DNA of 64,000 nucleotides from Podospora bellae-mahoneyi (lineage: Eukaryota; Ascomycota; Sordariomycetes; Sordariales; Podosporaceae): assembly GCF_035222275.1 (NCBI RefSeq), contig NW_026946359.1, forward strand, positions 6,386,001-6,450,000. The letters run 5' to 3'. Below, piece after piece: positions 59,895-64,000 of the stretch. The notes beneath the pieces are model-generated. The model saw nothing but the letters and a program-made list of their open reading frames with translations. It made no database searches and was not told where the DNA came from. The position numbers and the translations under genes were made by a program. Every line of letters begins with the position of its first letter. Within the stretch, counting starts at the first letter, position 1.

Positions 59895-61624
59895 ATGGCC
59901 CGCGAAAGTCGTCCACTGGACGCAACACCAAGAGCCGCATCCGCAGACCCTGTATCCAACTTCCGCCGCTCCCTCCTCCAAACCCCCGGCAGCCAGCGCC
60001 GTCCACAAGGCCTGTCCGCCTCCGGAAGGAAAAACGCCCCCCCAACCGCAACCCCCCACGCTCGCGCCGCCTTCCGAACCATCGACTCCCGCCGGGCAGC
60101 AATCTTCACCCCCCACCGCGCCCGCCGGAAATCAGTGCGCGAAGCCCGAGACTCCCCCCGCGACCTCCTCCTCGGCCTTGGAAGGATCCTCGCCAAAAGG
60201 ACAGAGCCGATAGTAACGTCCTCCTCCTCTCCCGGCGACACCCCCAACCATAACCCTTCCGACGATGACGACTCCCACGAGACCACCCTTGGCCCATTCC
60301 ACATGAGCTACGATGATGACGACGAAGCCGATATTCCCAAGAGACCACGGCTGTCACTGCCGATCGACAGGGACGACGACAGCGGTAGCGACGATCTCGT
60401 CCCCCATCGGTCGATGCTCCTGGACAATGAGGACAACTTCACCATGCAGTCGGTTGAGATGCCGCGTAGGGCGTATAGCGAGGGACCTGGGGGCAGACTG
60501 TCCTTGAACAGCACGAGGATGAGCGACTTTTTCAATACGAATGATATGCTGCATAGTGAGGATTTTGGAAGGGAGTCGGGCATGTTTCCGCCGATCAATG
60601 TTGTGGAGGAGGAGGGTACTTTTACTATGGCGGATATCATGTCTCCTGAACGGTAGCTACATGCCCCTTATGGTAAACATTGTGATCGGATTCTGACAAG
60701 TTTATACAGAATAGAAGACGGCCGTCGAGACACCGGCCACGAAAGCGACTTCGGCATCCATGTCCCTGTCGATCTAGACGACCAAACCTCCTTTGTAATC
60801 AACCCCGATGTGCAATCCTCCCCCGTCCGTCAACCCCCCGACTTCGACGAGCCAGACTTTGCCCCATTGGAAGATGCCCGAAGTGACAGCTACGACGGTG
60901 GTGATGGTATGGACAACCACAACTTTGACGACTTCGGAGACCTCCCAGATGCGGAAATGGACGACGAAGAACCTGACAATACCCTCAACGAAACAACCCG
61001 CATGACCGCTGGCAACGTAACAGAAACAGAAGTTTTGACCCATGCTCAAAGAGCCGAACTACGCGCTGCTGCGGCGGCAAGAAAAAAGCGCATCAACATC
61101 TCCAAGCACGGGATCCAGTACCCCTCCCTTCCAACGGGTGTGGTTAAACGGCTGGCACAAAACTTCGCCAAGACGAGCGGAGCCAAGGGGAGGATCACCC
61201 CAGACGCCATGAACGCCATCATGCAGGCTTCCGAGTGGTTCTTTGAGCAGCTGGGGGAGGATCTGGAGGCGTATTCCAAACATGCTGGGCGGAATACTAT
61301 TAATGAGAGTGATGTCATTACCCTGATGAGAAGGTACGTCTTTTCTTTTGTTCTTATTGTACAATCTATGTGTATGTGACGGGGTATCTTTGTATATCAA
61401 AAATGTGTTTGGTTGTACATGTGTTTTTTGGTTGCTGACAAGGCTCCTCTCTTAGGCAGCGTCAAATCAACCCACAGACTACGCCTTTTGCTCTTGCGTC
61501 ACGGCATTTACCACGAGAGTTATTACAGGATCTTCGGATGCCACCGCCTGTCCTATCCAAAAAGCGTCGCAAGGCAAGCGAAGGGGCAGTTCCGGCTGGC
61601 GAAAAAGATGAATCCGTGACGTGA
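59895..61624 (+). CDS. CENP-T kinetochore protein with C-terminal histone fold (516 aa)
   Basis: Exons 59895-60652, 60710-61333 and 61456-61624, with introns of 57 and 122 nt (both with a CTGAC branch), give 1551 nt in frame. CENP-T links centromeric chromatin to the outer kinetochore: its N-terminus recruits Ndc80/Mis12 and its histone fold pairs with CENP-W. Here residues 1-90 are Arg/Ser/Pro-rich with four TP sites (for example LLQTPGSQRR and FTPHRARRKS), consistent with CDK control. The middle is acidic and disordered, and the histone fold begins about residue 382 (ISKHGIQYPSLPTGVVKRL, then a long helix ending TINESDVITLMRR). The last exon adds the CENP-T extension (RQINPQTTPFALASRHLP, ELLQDLRMP). 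The stop lies 41 bp from the convergent shy1 stop. Confidence 0.9.
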
Positions 61625-61665
61625 GAGGCCTGTATGCCGCCATTGGACCTTGTGAGATTGTTGTT

Positions 61666-62864
61666 TTACCAGTTCTTGTTCATACGAACACGACGGGTGA
61701 TATCCTTTGGCGGCTTCTTGACTACCAGCCAGAACATTATCGATGTGGCCAGAGAGAGGCCATACCTGAGGATATTGTTAGATAAAAGTGCTCATGACGC
61801 ATTCGAGCACACTGAGGAGGCCGCGTCGCCATGGCAGTTACGCATAGACTGACCGCCGCGGCATCGAAAGACAGGAGAGGAGCTATATACATACCAGGTG
61901 AAGATGTACTGCGCATGGTTGTTGCGCAGGTTGACCTCGGCAGGTCGCCCGATGGGTACACCCTTTTGTTCATACTCTAGAGTAGTGAAATAGTCAGGGT
62001 CTGTACACACACACATATCAGAGTTAGCAAAACCATAGCTAGCTCCCCAACCCAGTATATCCCAGATCAGGACTTAAACCTACTCATAGTCTGCTCAACC
62101 CAGACAGGCTGACTCCCAGTCAACTCGGCCATCTGCTTCACATCAGGGAAGTAAAACTCCCCCTTGTCCGGCCTGTTCTCAGGGGTGAACATATTCTTCT
62201 TCCACGGCTCCCTCAACAACCCCTCCACCGTCACCTCCCCGGTGGGTAACCCCTCGGGTCTCAGTTTCTGGTCCTGGTGTTTTTTGGAAATCCACCCTCG
62301 GTTCACGAGAATAGTAGCACCAGGATCGTCCTTTCGTTCCAGGGGGGTAACGACAATGTATCCTTGCTCGCCGTCGCGCATGCGAGGGCCGATGAGCATC
62401 TCCTGATCGTGTCGGTAGTGGCCCGTCACAAGAACGCGGCGGAAGTCAAAGTCAGAGATTGCCGAGGGGTCGATGCGGGGTGGGAGGGGGAGAGGGGGGC
62501 GGACGATGCGGTCCTCGCATTTGGCGATCAGGTCTGTCTTCCAGGAGAGGCGCTTCACTTGCCAGGTGCCGAGGAAGAATGCTGTTATGGGGATGATGGC
62601 TAGGATGATGAGGCCGGGGCCGTGGCGTTTTCCTGTGCGGACGAGCTCGGGGGGGTTGTCGACTATGGATTGGAAGCCGGGGTCGTCGGCCGGTTGGCGG
62701 CGGGGATCACCATGGCGGCAGGGAGGGGAGGTGGTGAACTTTCTTGGTGTTGATGGCTTGAGTGTGGAGGTGGGTTGAGGCCATTGGGGGCGGGGGAGGG
62801 GTGTCCTTGACCTTTGAAGGGACCGGAGCAGGGTGGGAAGTATCCTTCCCGACGTCATTGTCAT
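61666..62864 (-). CDS. shy1: Shy1/SURF1 cytochrome c oxidase assembly protein (328 aa)
   Basis: There are three exons on the minus strand: 62864-62084, 62000-61895 and 61765-61666, with introns of 83 and 129 nt and 987 nt in frame. The protein resides in the mitochondrial inner membrane, where SURF1 proteins help to assemble Cox1 and its haem a. A basic, Ser-rich presequence (about 1-55) is followed by helix 1 (about 83-102, PGLIILAIIPITAFFLGTW), the family motif TWQVKRLSWK, the intermembrane domain with LVTGHYRHDQEML, ILVNRGWISK and PWKKNMFTPENRP, then FYFPDVKQM and the C-terminal NNHAQYIFTWYGL plus helix 2 (about 297-313) and a basic tail. The first Met (62864) or the second (62858) could be the start. 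Confidence 0.95.
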
Positions 62865-63365
62865 CCCTGATATATGCCCCCTTATTTTGAAGCCAAAAGG
62901 GCGATTTCCAGAAGTGGGATGTTTATTGAGATGGGATTTTTAGTTTCCAGTTTTCCCCAGACCACTGGCCGACAGAGAGAAACGGATTCGCGCGTCATAA
63001 TTCGGGGAAGCTTAGGACCCCGTTTGTGTGACTTGATTGGCTGCCCTGTTTGGAGCAGCTGGGTGCCCCGCAAGCAGCGTAATCTTACAGGGGGTAGTCT
63101 GGGACCGATGTGGCTTGCCGCTGTCGTGGACAACGTGAACACAATTCCATCCCTTTTGTAAAACGGCGAGCCTGTCATCAATTCTATTAGGAACTTGCTC
63201 CCGGTTTTGCTTTCAAACGTGTTTTCGGTGAAGAGCTGCGGTTTACAGTATCTCCTCTTGCCTCGACTGTCTTGTACATCCGTCTCTGGACCCCTCACGC
63301 CATCCAATCGACACGTTGACACTGCCCCATCGGCCAACAACATATCGCGGGGGTTGCTGTTTACA
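62865..63365. promoter_or_regulatory. Shared divergent promoter region of shy1 and the UBX-type gene
   Basis: This 501-bp gap separates the start codons of two divergent genes, so it must hold both promoters. No clear TATA box was recognised. The DNA near 63.3 kb has a CATATCGCGG segment. Assignment is by position only. Confidence 0.5.
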
Positions 63366-64000
63366 ATGGCTTTCTTTCAGGGCTCTCTCCAGGAGGGGAT
63401 CGGCGCGGCGTTGCAGCAGTCCAGGTCTGTTGTCTGTTTTGTAACCGGTATGTCATTGGTGTTATTCCCGATCTGGTCTCAAGTTGCTGACCTTATCATA
63501 GATGAGCAAGATGAAAGTCAAACATGGGAGAATGAGTATCTCAAGGAAGAAGAGGTGTGTTTTGGCGAACAATTGCTTTTGGAAGCTCGTTTATTGACCG
63601 GACACATATCAGATCGTGGAATTGTTGAGGTCCACTTCTGTGACACTTCGTTTGGTGGCCGGATCACAAGAGGAAGGCTTCCTCGCTCAGCTCTACCCAT
63701 TGCCCAAGAAACCAACACTAGTGGTAATCAAGTAAGTGTTGGGTGCTGAGCGTACATTGAGGCATTCCTAACCAGGTTATCAGAAGCGGACAACTCAAAG
63801 AGTACATTGCTGCCGGTGTGCCCAAGGAACTATTCATAGAAAGACTTCGCAAGGCCCTCACTCCTGTTGAAGCTCCTCCACCACCGCCAACCCAGCCCGA
63901 GCCCGTTGCTTCCCCAAGCGTTCCACCAGCAGCCCCCGTCGCGATTACCGCTTCCCAACCCGTCACAGTTTCACAACCAGCTCCCAACACAGAGTCCAAC
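63366..64000 (+). CDS. UBX/UAS-type protein, 5' part (about 157 aa visible, runs off the window)
   Basis: Exons 63366-63447, 63502-63554, 63613-63731 and 63784 onward, with introns of 52-58 nt. It starts MAFFQGSLQEGI and continues with SVVCFVTD, EYLKEEEIVELL, TLRLVAGSQEEGF, LAQLYPLPKKPTLVVI and KSGQLKEYIAAG. These form the thioredoxin-like N-terminal (UAS) domain of fungal UBX-domain proteins that act as p97/Cdc48 adaptors in ubiquitin-dependent degradation. The UBX domain itself would lie beyond the window, after a Pro/Ala-rich linker that begins about residue 125. In the last intron the nearer AG (63774) is skipped because it sits too close to the CTAAC branch and breaks the frame. Confidence 0.8.

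Overview
The window is nuclear DNA of a filamentous ascomycete, most likely a sordariomycete. The evidence is short introns (mostly 50-130 nt) with GTRNGT donors and CTRAC or CTGAC branch sites 8-15 nt before the acceptor, pyrimidine-rich leaders, large intergenic gaps, and fungus-specific families (WSC, CFEM, krev-1/RSR1-type Ras, Cms1, Nop6, Shy1). I rebuilt gene models by hand from splice signals, reading frame and family conservation. Only about half of the window codes for protein. I saw no transposon, CRISPR array, rRNA or convincing tRNA.

Left part (1-27.7 kb): the 3' end of an unrecognised gene with an acidic, Gly-rich tail; a giant secreted WSC-domain protein (4384 aa, 1146-14421) carrying a Thr/Ser tract of about 3250 residues in a single exon; a 1143-aa disordered protein starting with an N-myristoylation motif (18340-21835); and a phosphoinositide-specific phospholipase C (25135-27663) with a Ser-rich insertion inside its catalytic X region.

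Middle (27.7-43 kb): a gene-poor stretch holding one likely small Cys-rich protein (31591-31830); a CFEM-domain GPI-anchored wall protein (minus strand); the pre-ribosomal factor Cms1 (minus strand, five exons); and the Rap/Rsr1-type GTPase krev-1 (seven exons) preceded by a 14-bp minisatellite.

Right part (43-64 kb): a type II membrane protein with a long disordered N-terminus and an extracellular EGF-like domain; a His-rich single-pass secretory-pathway protein; the RRM protein Nop6; the Rho-family GTPase Rac (minus strand); the kinetochore histone-fold protein CENP-T; the cytochrome oxidase assembly factor Shy1/SURF1, convergent with CENP-T and separated from it by only 41 bp; and the 5' part of a UBX/UAS-type protein that diverges from Shy1.

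There is no operon-like logic, but three themes recur: the cell surface (WSC giant, CFEM-GPI, EGF membrane protein, His-rich membrane protein), polarity and signalling at the plasma membrane (Rac, krev-1, PLC, the myristoylated protein), and housekeeping nuclear or mitochondrial functions (Cms1, Nop6, CENP-T, Shy1). The most unusual object is the giant WSC/Thr-Ser protein with its zoned repeats, hydrophobic islands and five acidic C-terminal repeats.
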